Below, piece after piece: positions 55,285 through 64,000 of a DNA stretch of 64,000 nucleotides. How positions within the stretch are numbered: position 1 is the stretch's first letter; every line of letters starts with the position of its first letter. The position numbers and the translations under genes are program-made. Origin of the DNA: Saccharina japonica (Eukaryota > Sar > Phaeophyceae > Laminariales > Laminariaceae); the NCBI GenBank assembly GCA_008828725.1, contig MEHQ01003424.1:84333-148332 (forward strand), given 5' to 3'. The notes beneath the pieces were generated by a model, which had not been told where the DNA came from, did no database searches, and saw only the letters and a program-made list of their open reading frames with translations.

Positions 55285-55550
55285 GGCTCCGCTGCGCGGG
55301 CGGCTAACGCCGCCCGCTACGCTCGCGGAAGGAATAATAGAACCAAATGTGAAAAGGGTAAAAGAGGAGCATATATTATTGTAGCTTCAACTGGCGACTT
55401 GATAATGCCAAGAGCTCCATATGGATGACGGCAAATACAGGACAAAAACGATAGTGGTGAACAACACGAAAAAATATCGCTAAAAGAAAGCAAAGCTTCG
55501 CTCCGAGGGCGGTTGACGCCGCCCGCTACGCTCGCGCAAGGAAAGGGGCA
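55285..55550. repeat. Pair of GC hairpin repeats about 208 bp apart
   Basis: GGGCGGCTAACGCCGCCCGC (55298) and GGGCGGTTGACGCCGCCCGC (55506) sit in matching flanks (GCTCCGCTG/GCTCCGAG and TACGCTCGCGGAAGG/TACGCTCGCGCAAGG). The DNA after each also matches loosely (ACTTGATAATGCCAAGAG, ACTTGAAAAGGCCAAAGAG). The style recalls organelle-genome repeats. A nuclear insert of organelle DNA is one option. Confidence 0.6.
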
Positions 55551-56136
55551 GAAGAAGTCCACTATATGTCAAGACCGACTTGAAAAGGCCAAAGAGATTC
55601 ATGGTGCAATGCAACGAAATACTTATTGCTGTACGCAACTGAACGCACAGCAGTACCCGTCTACTACTGCTGTATTGTGATGCATGAGTACTGGTATGCG
55701 GCATGTATGTGGCAAAGCAATTATCATACCTGTACGGCGACAGCAGTTGTACACCACAAACAAAGCAAAAAACACAAAGAACAAACGAACGTACAGGCGA
55801 CTTGCAAAAGTATACGACAGTAGATCTCCATACTCCAGGACAACAAAGCTGTATGTTCGAAAGGAAGAGAAAGCACAGCAACATGGCTCGCAGGACGGCG
55901 CTGCGCTGCCTGCTAGGGGTGTGAATTGTGACTTTTTCGTGACTGCTATGTGTGGTAGTACAACAACAGCAGTAGTAGTAGTACCTTCGATCTTTATATA
56001 TATAGAGAGAGTATGAAAGAGAAAGCACAGCATAGCACGAGCGTCAATCAAGTTGTACAAAAATCCACAAAACTGAGAAAGACGTACATTACGTACTCGT
56101 ACTCGAACAAAACGCTCCCCGCCCACCCGCGATCAC

Positions 56137-56263
56137 CTCGCCATCGATTCGGTCCGGGTCGAGCTCTACTGCATCTCTGCCCCAGTGAGCCCCGTGGCCC
56201 ACCTCGCCTGAAGCCCGGTACTCACAGTGGCTCTCGTTCGCCCGCTCGAGGTTGCTGATGCCT
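56137..56263 (-). CDS. Possible internal exon, unknown
   Basis: Between an acceptor (CATTTTTTTTACAG) and a donor (GGCGAG/GTGATC) the frame reads ISNLERANESHCEYRASGEV, then GHGAHWGRDAVELDPDRIDG. The composition looks coding. The phase does not match a direct join to the exon at 57297-57776, so another exon would be needed between them. Confidence 0.35.
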
Positions 56264-56869
56264 CTGTAAAAAAAATGTTTTTCCGATAAATAAAGCACCG
56301 CTTGAACTTGGCTTAAATGTTCTTTTATTACAGACAAAACGATCATTATAATGTCGGACATACTGGATTCATTGCAGCAGCAGCAACAGCAAGGACCTTC
56401 ATGCTCCCCTCGTGTCTCGATGGAGACGCCACGCCTAGCCACGAAAAAGCGACCGCGCTCCTTCTGACCCCACCTCTACTGGCCAGCGCCCTCCCATACC
56501 CGCGATAGTGCCGGGCTCGCACGCGCTGTCGTGCTCACTGGGTACACGCAGGAACCCGAAACCGGAAGAAAAGGGAAACATGATCTCGCCGACAAAGTAA
56601 AAACTGGTACCATAGGAAACAGGAAGCAGCAAGTAACGAAAATAGGAGAAAACAAAGAAAGCCAAGAACCTCCGCAAGGCAAGTAACTTCTGCTTCGGCA
56701 ATTAGAGGCTGAGAGTGGCTGTGAGGTGCCAAGATATGCCGAGGAAAGCTTCCGAACCAAAGAAGATAAAGCTATGTATGTCTATGTGTGACCTCCCTTG
56801 AGTTCCACAGATGATGTCAGATTGTGTTCCCCTCAAAACCCGTAATACGGCAATATTAAATGCTCTTTT

Positions 56870-56911
56870 ATACTACACTACTACTATTACTACTACAAGT
56901 ACTACTATTAA

Positions 56912-57003
<92 letters not shown>

Positions 57004-57010
57004 TTAATAC
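56870..57010. repeat. (TAC/ACT)n microsatellite
   Basis: About 35 uninterrupted CTA units with a TATTAATA word at each end. Confidence 0.95.
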
Positions 57011-57296
57011 CATGCACATACCGTATTTATCATTCAACAGCAAGTAGGCGTCCTTCTAACGCCCACTGGCAGCCACTACCAAGGTCTTGGTTTCGATTCG
57101 TTGATCGGGCGGCGTCAGCCGCAACCCCTTGTAGCAGTTACTGATCTGATCTGGTTTTATGAACGTGAACATAATTGCTGCACCGCAGCAGCATTCTTTT
57201 TGCAGCTCTACTAAACAGCGTACCAGCAGCAGGTATGACACGATGGGTGTAGATATCAGAGCAGCAACCCGATAAATAAATACTCGTAGGCATCAC

Positions 57297-57776
57297 CTCG
57301 TCACTGACCGGCGGATCAGCCGGCGTCTTCTTCACCACCTCAGAGCAGGTTTTCACCGCGACGTCGCCCCCACCGCGCAACGCAGAGATGATGGGGCAGA
57401 CCACCCCGCTATCTGCACTGGTCTTGCTCTTCTTGCTGCCCCTGGTGCTGCTGCTTCCGCGACCGCCAGTCTGCTGCTGCTGCTGCTGTATCCGCATGAA
57501 CTGATCTCGCCTGTTCTTGAGAACACATTCAGCCATCTCCTCGCCTTTCGAGCTCAAAGCTTCTTCGGTGTTCATGACATAGCTCGTTTTCTTGTTCAAG
57601 GTCCGGTGTGGGTACTTCTCGCCAAGAAGCGTCGTGACTAGCTCTACCTCACACACGTGGATCCTCCAGCTGTGCTTGACGACATGCTTTTTCTTTCCAA
57701 TAAGCACTTCGCGTTTGCAATGGCCGGGCTTTGTCACCGCTACCGCCCCGCCATCTGCGGCCGTGCTCATAATCAA
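57297..57776 (-). CDS. First exon of an unknown protein
   Basis: ATG at 57776 (or 57770, MSTAADGGAVAVTKPGH) opens 160 codons to a donor GACGAG/GTGATG (57297/57296), phase 0. It carries a basic block (REVLIGKKKHVVKHSWR), then HVCEVELVTTLLGEKYPHRT and EEALSSKGEEMAECVLKNRR, a Gln run (CAG microsatellite, about 57472-57490) and a Ser/Gly/Lys stretch with SKKSKTSADSG that could be a nuclear signal. No family was recognised. The next exon is uncertain. Confidence 0.5.
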
Positions 57777-57984
57777 CCCTATCAGTGCTTGCTCCGATCA
57801 CTGGTTGCAAAGCTTTATCGAGACCACACCGGCCACGACAAGTCGATTTAGCGAGGGGTGGTTTGTTAGTGTGAGAGAGTGAGGCAATTTCGAATATTGC
57901 GGCTAAAGTTTTGTAGTAATTTTCGAGGCATTATTCTGTACGTACGCGAGGTAACGATCTATCTACAGGCACCAGGCACTGGCT

Positions 57985-58290
57985 GTTGTGCATGATCTGC
58001 TGTAGTTTATCACCTGACGTTGTGAGTGGTTGTGCAGGATATATAGTGCAGATCTAACCCAGGAAGCATCCGCTAGAAAATGCAGACTATATGACTCCCA
58101 CCTGACAAAAAGCATGAGCTACGAGTACAACAACAAACAGTAAGTAGTGGTATACTATACGAGTAGTCGACCTGCCCTGAAAGATCTAGATCATGTACGT
58201 ACGTACAATATCGGGAATAGATCTGCCCTCTGAAATATCTAGATCATGAACTGGGAAACACCGATCTGTCCGAGGTGTGAGTAAAATTAT
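57985..58290 (+). repeat. Dispersed repeat ending GATCTGTCCGAGGTGTG, copy 2
   Basis: Same word order as 44590-44880, with an extra internal duplication: CTGCCCT(C)TGAAA(G/T)ATCTAGATCATG occurs twice. Confidence 0.6.
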
Positions 58291-58574
58291 ACTCGTCGCA
58301 TCATCATCATCCGAACGAATCCTGACATCGTTTGAGAGCAGGCGACAACAGAGTACATGATACATGATGATGAGCAGTATGATGGTGAATACAACATGCC
58401 AGCCCTCGACTCGTTTGGACACCAAGACCAGATTCTTCTGGGTGTGAGTTGTGAGTGGTTTATTACATGCCGAGCTGAACTGGGTCTGATTTGTACCTTT
58501 TTTGTTATATAATACCTGGTATACACGATGTGACACTTCGTACTTCGCACGTATGATACCTGGTACCTTGAAGT

Positions 58575-58850
58575 TCAGCGTGGGAGGGGCTATCTCGCTC
58601 AGTTTTGACTGCTTTCCGATTCTGACCCGAGCTTTGAAGATTCCTTTCTTGACTTTTTTCGACTATTTAACAATTTATATATTGAAATTAGTGTGGGATG
58701 AATCTCAGCGTGGAACCGGCTACGAGTATCTCGCTCAGTTTTGACTGCTTTTCGATTCTGACTCGAGTTTTGAAGATCGATTTTTCACATTTTTCGACTC
58801 ATTAAAAAACAAATAACTTGAAATCACTGTGGGAAAAGCGAAGAAAGCGA
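58575..58850. repeat. Tandem duplication of about 125 bp
   Basis: Units start AGCGTGG(G)A at 58577 and 58708. Both hold TATCTCGCTCAGTTTTGACT, GATTCTGAC(C/T)CGAG, TTTTGAAGAT and GAAAT.A.TGTGGGA. Confidence 0.85.
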
Positions 58851-59009
58851 AGCACGCAAATAACGCCAAGAAGGTTCTCCGAGAGGTGGAATCAGGCAGG
58901 CGTGTTTCGGGTGGGAGTTCTGAGTAGCAAGGCATTTTAATCAAGTGTGGCCAGGCAGGACAAAATTACTTGTTGAGGTAAATGTGATGAAGTCTACATT
59001 GCACAACAT

Positions 59010-59340
59010 ATCATAACGGCAGGCTAAGATCTTCTAGATGATCTACTAAAGATCGTGATCTGTCCGACTTGCGGGGAAATAATCACACCTCGGACAGATC
59101 ACCTCGTCCCACTTTATGATCTATAAGCAGTAGACCTTTCAGGGCAGATATTCCATTCCTGATTTTGTATGATCTAGCTCATGTCGCCGGGTGGGACCCG
59201 TAGAAAATCTGCACGATCTTGCACATGTTTCCTGGGTTGGATCTATCTGTACTGTGCAGATCTTGCACAACCTCTCACAACGGCAGGTGGCAGGTGAGAG
59301 GAACTAGACGATCTGAATCATGATCTGTCCGACGAATGAA
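59010..59340 (-). repeat. Dispersed repeat ending GATCTGTCCGAGGTGTG, copy 3
   Basis: Reverse orientation: CACACCTCGGACAGATCACC, CTTTCAGGGCAGAT, AGCTCATGTCGCCGGGTGGG and TTGCACAACCTCTCACAACG match copies 1 and 2. Confidence 0.6.
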
Positions 59341-59644
59341 AATTGGCAAATATGAGTTTCGACGAAGTTTATGAGACATCTCCGCTAGGGTCGAAAGGCG
59401 CCATCGCGTCGTTGTCGCAGCAGATCGGAGGGCCTCAGCGCAAGCCCAAATTCCAAACTTGACAGCCAGAAACTGCTTGGCAGGGGGCGCAAATGCAGGG
59501 GTTTCCTATAGAAAATTATGGCTTGACGTAGGTACTAGGTGCAAGGGGGCGTTACGTGATTACGGTAACCCAGACCAATTACTACGTACCGCTACAACAG
59601 TTCGCCGCAAGGACTTAATGCGGTAATCTGACACCACTGCACAC

Positions 59645-59945
59645 CGGTAGCAGGCTCTTCTCCCCCCTTCCCACTACGGTTCGTGCCTTGTATTTTTTAT
59701 CGCCGGAAGATTTGCCTTTCTTCCCTCGTCGACTCGCGTCGAATTGTGCCTATATCACCCACGCTAGGCGCTTTCAGCATCTGATTCCTTTTTTTTTGTT
59801 TTTACTTTCTTTCCGCAAATAATTTCACATTCTCACCGCGGTGAGATTCGAACTCAAATATACCCGTACCTGGTACCAGGTACTAATATCAATAGTAGCA
59901 TTCGAGGGTAACCACTATTACTAGACCGCCGGGACGACCGCTTAC
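59645..59945 (-). mobile_element. tRNA-derived SINE copy
   Basis: Body (GCAGGCTCTTCTCC, TTTTTTATCGCCGGAAG, GTCGAATTGTGCC) and head (GGTGAGATTCGAACTC, ACTAGACCGCCGGGACGACC). Between the box-like parts is an insertion made of TACCTGGTACCAGGTAC. Confidence 0.7.
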
Positions 59946-61092
59946 TGCTCCCACTGCAACACATTTTCAATTATAACCAACAACTATAATTATGTTTCCC
60001 CTAATCGTGCACGGGTGCAGCTCAAAAGGGGCCATAAGCCTTTTAGTACTGCACTACCACGTACACATACACCAAACTGTGACTCTAATTCCAAGCATCT
60101 TGTCTCAACAACGGGAGTGCTGTCCAAAAGGGTCAAGCTGTAGACTCCCTACTCTCTTTTTCCTGAAAACACAAAGAACAAACAAACAAAACAAATATGC
60201 TCCTCTCGTATTTTTACATGAGTACTAAAAAAGCTCATCGTGGGGCCGGTCTATATGGACAAAGCCCTCGTGCGGGATTTCGAAAACACCAACGTGTCGC
60301 CGAGGTATGCATGTCGCTGCTTTAAAGAGCGCTTCATCCACGAGAAAGGGCAGGAAAAAATGGTACCTGGTGCGTGCGACACGCCTGTCCGATACCGCCG
60401 TGTGTCAAAACAGACCGTCTTGTATGCACTCCTTCTGCCTCTCCGGAAAACAACAACCACAGCAACTACAGCAGTTCGCGAACTGCGCAACAAAGCAACA
60501 CTTCCATTAAATAAAAGGTCGCTCACTTCTCACCCGCAAATAAAAAAACACCTCGCCTCCCCGCAGCCTTTCGGGAAAAAAAACAACTAAATTGCCTACT
60601 ATATCATATACTACTATCGTATATCAGGCAGCTACTATACTGTACGTACACCGCTACACTATATGTGACGGTGCACACATCCCGCCATCACCCCGCACCT
60701 CACGCGATACCTCTGCCCTTTGGCTACGTAGTATGCAATCAAAAACGGCTATCAATGTGACTATGTTACGCATCCAAGGACTCGAGCTACGGCAGGCAGA
60801 TATTCGTGACCGCGGGGGGGGAAATCATCCGTAACGTGACCGGGTTTCGACACATGTAGGGCGTTTTTACTCTCCCCTCAGCCTGCGCCGAACGCCTCCT
60901 CAGTGCAATGTATTGTCCAAAGCAGCCACCCGTTGGGCAACCCTGCATGCAGCACCGTCCGTCCTGCAACACAACTCGTGCAGGACCACTGTGGTCAATT
61001 TCTATGTTGCCCGTCGGGCAACAACCAACTAGACCCCAATCCCAACCCCTGACCCTTACCCCAACCTGTTGGGGGGCTCGAGGTCGGCAGGG
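59946..61092. other. Spacer, no supported gene
   Basis: The open frames at 59992-60228, 60240-60590 and 60592-60834 have no domain and no splice evidence. Confidence 0.35.
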
Positions 61093-61180
61093 GGGGGGGG
61101 CGTACTCATTTGTTGCTTGCCTTAGTCATTTGACCATTGACCACGCATCCCTTTCGAGACGGAGCGGGGGGCTCCGTATT
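61093..61180 (-). mobile_element. LINE 3'-end fragment with C tail (minus strand)
   Basis: GGGGGGCGTACTCATTTGTT, TTAGTCATTTGACCATTGAC and GCATCCCTTTCGAGACGGAG are the reverse complement of the LINE 3' end. About 70 bp of element is kept. Confidence 0.7.
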
Positions 61181-61392
61181 TCGGGGGCGCTTTCACAAAA
61201 GAAAAAAGGTCGGCCGGCCTTGACCAAACAGACCAAGGCTTTGCACGAGCTGTTTCGCAGGGTGGTGCTGGATTCAGGACCTATCCCACCCGGCACCCGT
61301 GTGCAGCAGTAGCAACAGCAGCAGCGGCCGCAGCAGTGAAGTGCTTTTTCCAGAGGGTCTGAAATGCGACTTGACAACATCCATCCGGACCG

Positions 61393-61620
61393 TCAAGGAT
61401 GCACGATGCGCCCGTCGTCGTCGCGATACACGTACCGCGGGTCTCCCGTCACAACGATGTTCAGCCCGGTCACCCCTCTGCCGTACGGAGTCAGGGGGAA
61501 GTGGATCTCCGTGGCGTTGCCCAGGAACGCCACCCACCAGCTGAAGGTGCTGTGGGCCATGACAAGCCGGCGTGCTCGCGACAGGAAGCAGAAGGCGCGA
61601 AACTGGTCGGCCACCATCTC
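61393..61620 (-). CDS. Glycosyltransferase, C-terminal exon
   Basis: The acceptor GTTTCGGAATAG ends at 61621. The frame EMVADQFRAFCFLSRARRLV, then AHSTFSWWVAFLGNATEIHF, runs to a stop at 61393. The (S)TFSWW.A(F/W)L motif after a 'cutting-edge' SARRLV-type strand is typical of GT11-like (fucosyltransferase-type) and related families, where it lies in the sugar-nucleotide site. Phase 0 matches the exon ending at 62322. The protein would act in the secretory pathway on cell-wall or glycoprotein sugars if intact. Donor sugar and acceptor cannot be told. Confidence 0.6.
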   Translation of the reverse strand, partial: EMVADQFRAFCFLSRARRLVMAHSTFSWWVAFLGNATEIHFPLTPYGRGVTGLNIVVTGDPRYVYRDDDGRIVHP

Positions 61621-62321
61621 CTATTCCGAAACAATTGCCGCGTCGAGGAGGGTCCATCCGACCATGCAACAAAAAAACATGTTCACGCGTACATAGCGCG
61701 AGGCGGGGGGAAAGGGCGGTCGGGGGGGGGGGGGGGGGGGGGGGGCGTGTAGAACGCGAAGGGAAGGGAGGAGAGGTGGGTGGGTCAGCGCATACCACAG
61801 CGAATTTTTTAGGGAAATGGTTTGCGGGGTCTGTCGCCGACAGCGCGCTCTACGCCTCCTAAGTCGGCTTGCACGGCGCCTTTCTATCCTGTAAACCTTG
61901 CGTAGATCTGAGTGAACAAAACAAGGCTTCGATCGTACGATAAATACGGGGTCGTCGTTCGTGCGCACGCATCTCTGCCGAGAATCGCCCTCGGTCCACA
62001 ATCGGGAACGAAGACGAAGGGAGCCCAAAGCGAGCAGAGCGCCACAAGTGAGGAGGGCGCGCAACAAACCAACCGCAGGCTTCTATCCGACGATGAAAAC
62101 GAGTCGGGCGAGGACAAGTCGGTGCCGCCCCATGGCTTCTCTGCCAGCCAGGGACAGACAGGCCGCCCTTCGGAGCTCAGTAGCGATGAATACCCATCAT
62201 TTGTCGGTCTTGCTGTACTACAGCAGTAGAAACATGCACGTATGTAGTCTAGAACACTACCGTGCCACCTGTCGAGTGCTCATAAAACAGCGGTAAGTTC
62301 AGACTTTCAGGCCATACTTAC

Positions 62322-62528
62322 AGCTTTTCGGACATTCTGGTGCTCCCGTTGCAAGCGCGTCACCAGTGGGTCTTGCCCGTCGAACTCTCCTACGATCCAC
62401 ACCGTTTCGACCCCGCTGGCATCTCGGAGCACCGCGTCATAGAACTCATACTTCAGGTCCTGTCGAGGCACGCGAAACAAAACCGTCGAGGATACATAGT
62501 CATAGGCACGGAGACGAGGATGGATAGA
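62322..62528 (-). CDS. Glycosyltransferase, upstream exon
   Basis: The frame, open from 62528, reads STVLFRVPRQDLKYEFYDAV, then GVETVWIVGEFDGQDPLVTR and REHQNVRKA. It ends at the donor AAAGCT/GTAAGT (62322/62321) in phase 0. The FY.A.L...VWIV...D.PLV..L pattern is the middle strand-helix part expected before the motif in the next exon. No acceptor AG was found upstream without an in-frame stop, and no Met is in frame. Either an unusual splice site or a lesion lies near 62500-62530. It may be a pseudogene. Confidence 0.5.
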
Positions 62529-64000
62529 TCAAGCCAGTTTACGACACGCGGCTCCAGTATCACGAGAAGGGCCATTTTTTTTCACAAGCCAAAAAACCAA
62601 CGCCAACGCCATATAATAATTCTGACTCTCGTGGGGAAACAATCCGGCGGGTTTCGTCGTTGTTGATTGATATGACAGGCTACTTGAAAAATCACATGTA
62701 AATCTTCCACGCTTTCTATTGTTTTATTCAGCACAGCGTATAGTGAACTAGCCGTGTGATTTAAGGCTCAAGGCTATTGGGGCGGACGAACACGCACCGC
62801 TCTCGCCCTAATCCCAGGCTTTGGTGCAACAGCATGGTTGACAACACACACTCTTCAAACTACAGCTGGATTTCCGATAATCTTTCCAAGCTAAGGGCTT
62901 CCTCAGTCGAAACAGAAACCCGGAACAAGTTTCGCCGAAAATTCGGTGCCATAGACGCCGATTTCGCCCCCACGGAAATCTTCGTGCACTTGCGTGGGAC
63001 GGATCGTGGTCGAGTTTGTATCAACAGTCAGTATCCCGTTACAGAGTGCTATACCCATTTTAAGGCCCTCCGGCTCTAGGCTTTCCGGTGGAAAAGCCTC
63101 CGGTTCAAGACGTCCGGGTGAATAAGACCAGGTAATTGTTGTAAGAAGTTGATAGCGAGTCGAGTCCGCTTATATATGATAACATAAATCGGCTTGTCAC
63201 TAGGAAAAAAAAACTACGTCGTACTTGGAATTACTACGTACGTGATCATTTTTTCAGTACAGTAGTAAAATCTGAGACCACATCAGAGATAAGACCACCT
63301 AAAGTGCCTCTGCTGAGATGGTCTTAGGGCGGGTATACCTCTGCTGCTGTTGAGACACTTTCGGGGCTAAGGTATATACAACCACCTGAAACAACAAGAC
63401 GTGAGGAGTGCGGACAAATCAAACGCCAAATAATAGGATTACGTATATACGAGTAGCGTGGACCAGTACAACTACCGGTACCAATCAGCTGGCTGCCGCG
63501 CGTGTCGTACACCTACGTACGTACGGAGGGTGGTCATTTGTAGTGACCGGGAATAAGTCAGGTAATACTTGGATTAAACGGACAAACTATAGCTTGAATG
63601 AAAGGTATTGATCAGGCCATTCACCGTATATACTTCGTTTTCTTTTCATTTTCATTTCTCCGAGAAATAATGACGAATTTCACTCATTTTCAGAATTTGA
63701 GAAAATTGCAGATATATCGTCTTATTACACTGCGAGGTGCGAGGCACATAAATCACTCAATATATGTTTGTTTGGGACGAAATAGGGCGCAAATGAATGT
63801 TGATGGCCCGGCGGTTCCGGAAATGAAATGTTCAGGATGTGGGGCGGAGCCCCTGGCAGGTTCTCTCTTATGTGGTTGTGGTGTGGAGGACACACCGAGG
63901 TGGGTTGGTGTCTCGGGTCTTCACGGAACGGAGTGGGCAACCTCTGGTTGACCTTGAACTTGTGTGTAATGAGGCGGTACTATCTAGGGGAAGGGGACCT
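62529..64000. other. Window end, no supported gene
   Basis: Frames at 62777-63079 (+) and 63598-63951 (+) show no domain. The rest of the glycosyltransferase should lie here on the minus strand, but no exon was recognised. CTCCGG/CCGGAG words at 63064-63110 are short local repeats. Confidence 0.3.

Noticed and set aside
56811..57144. Poly-Thr and poly-Leu frames
   Set aside because: They are translations of the CTA microsatellite.
61912..62229. Plus-strand acidic frame (LLSDDENESGEDKS)
   Set aside because: Looks coding-like, but it lies wholly inside the intron of the minus-strand glycosyltransferase and has no partner exon. It could be a nested exon; evidence is too thin.
62777..63079. Plus-strand 100-codon frame
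   Set aside because: No domain, no splice signals and ordinary composition for a chance frame.

Overview
This window is nuclear DNA of a complex eukaryote. Long intergenic stretches are packed with small repeats. The few genes are split by GT..AG introns with clear donors and pyrimidine-rich acceptors, and the proteins carry long Gln and Gly runs. Nothing looks bacterial: there are no operons and no ribosome binding sites. The intron style, the acidic or poly-Q disordered proteins, the TPR gene and the transposon-like gene best fit a multicellular stramenopile, possibly a brown alga. That assignment is inference. No rRNA gene or intact tRNA gene was found.

Region 1 to 27 kb has no convincing host gene. 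It holds tRNA-derived SINEs, several families of small palindromic (MITE-like) elements, one likely non-autonomous hAT insertion with an 8-bp near-duplicate target site, and a 1.58-kb direct duplication (8110-9693 and 11431-13014). A 9-kb nest of block repeats follows (16.8-25.5 kb). It is built from a 1.2-kb unit ending in a 16-bp TTAAGGCGAACC minisatellite, 5'-truncated LINE 3' ends, and a 2,908-bp tandem duplication. Single N bases recur at the same points in these copies, so the copy order is probably an assembly estimate.

Region 27 to 38 kb holds a terminal exon of a poly-G/poly-Q protein (+ strand). It also holds a large minus-strand gene of at least three exons encoding a disordered protein with four tryptophan repeats and coiled segments, perhaps a cytoskeletal or ciliary scaffold. 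A broken LTR-retrotransposon gag start follows, and part of it lies inside a 350-bp palindrome.

Region 40 to 50.3 kb holds the best gene of the window: a five-exon TPR protein (kinesin-light-chain-like repeats, acidic tail) at 40263-46456. All its splice phases agree, but it has one apparent 1-base frameshift. On the minus strand at 49.5-50.2 kb is a 262-residue terminal exon, possibly derived from a transposase-like family.

Region 50 to 64 kb is again repeat-rich. It contains a minus-strand gene start at 57.3-57.8 kb and a minus-strand glycosyltransferase (61.4-62.5 kb) whose C-terminal half is recognisable.

The most interesting non-gene signal is a 3'-terminal module, ATGAGTAC followed by a run of C. 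It is shared between a LINE remnant and a second, unrelated, variably 5'-truncated retroposon family. This suggests that one reverse transcriptase mobilises both and that their tail is poly(C), not poly(A).
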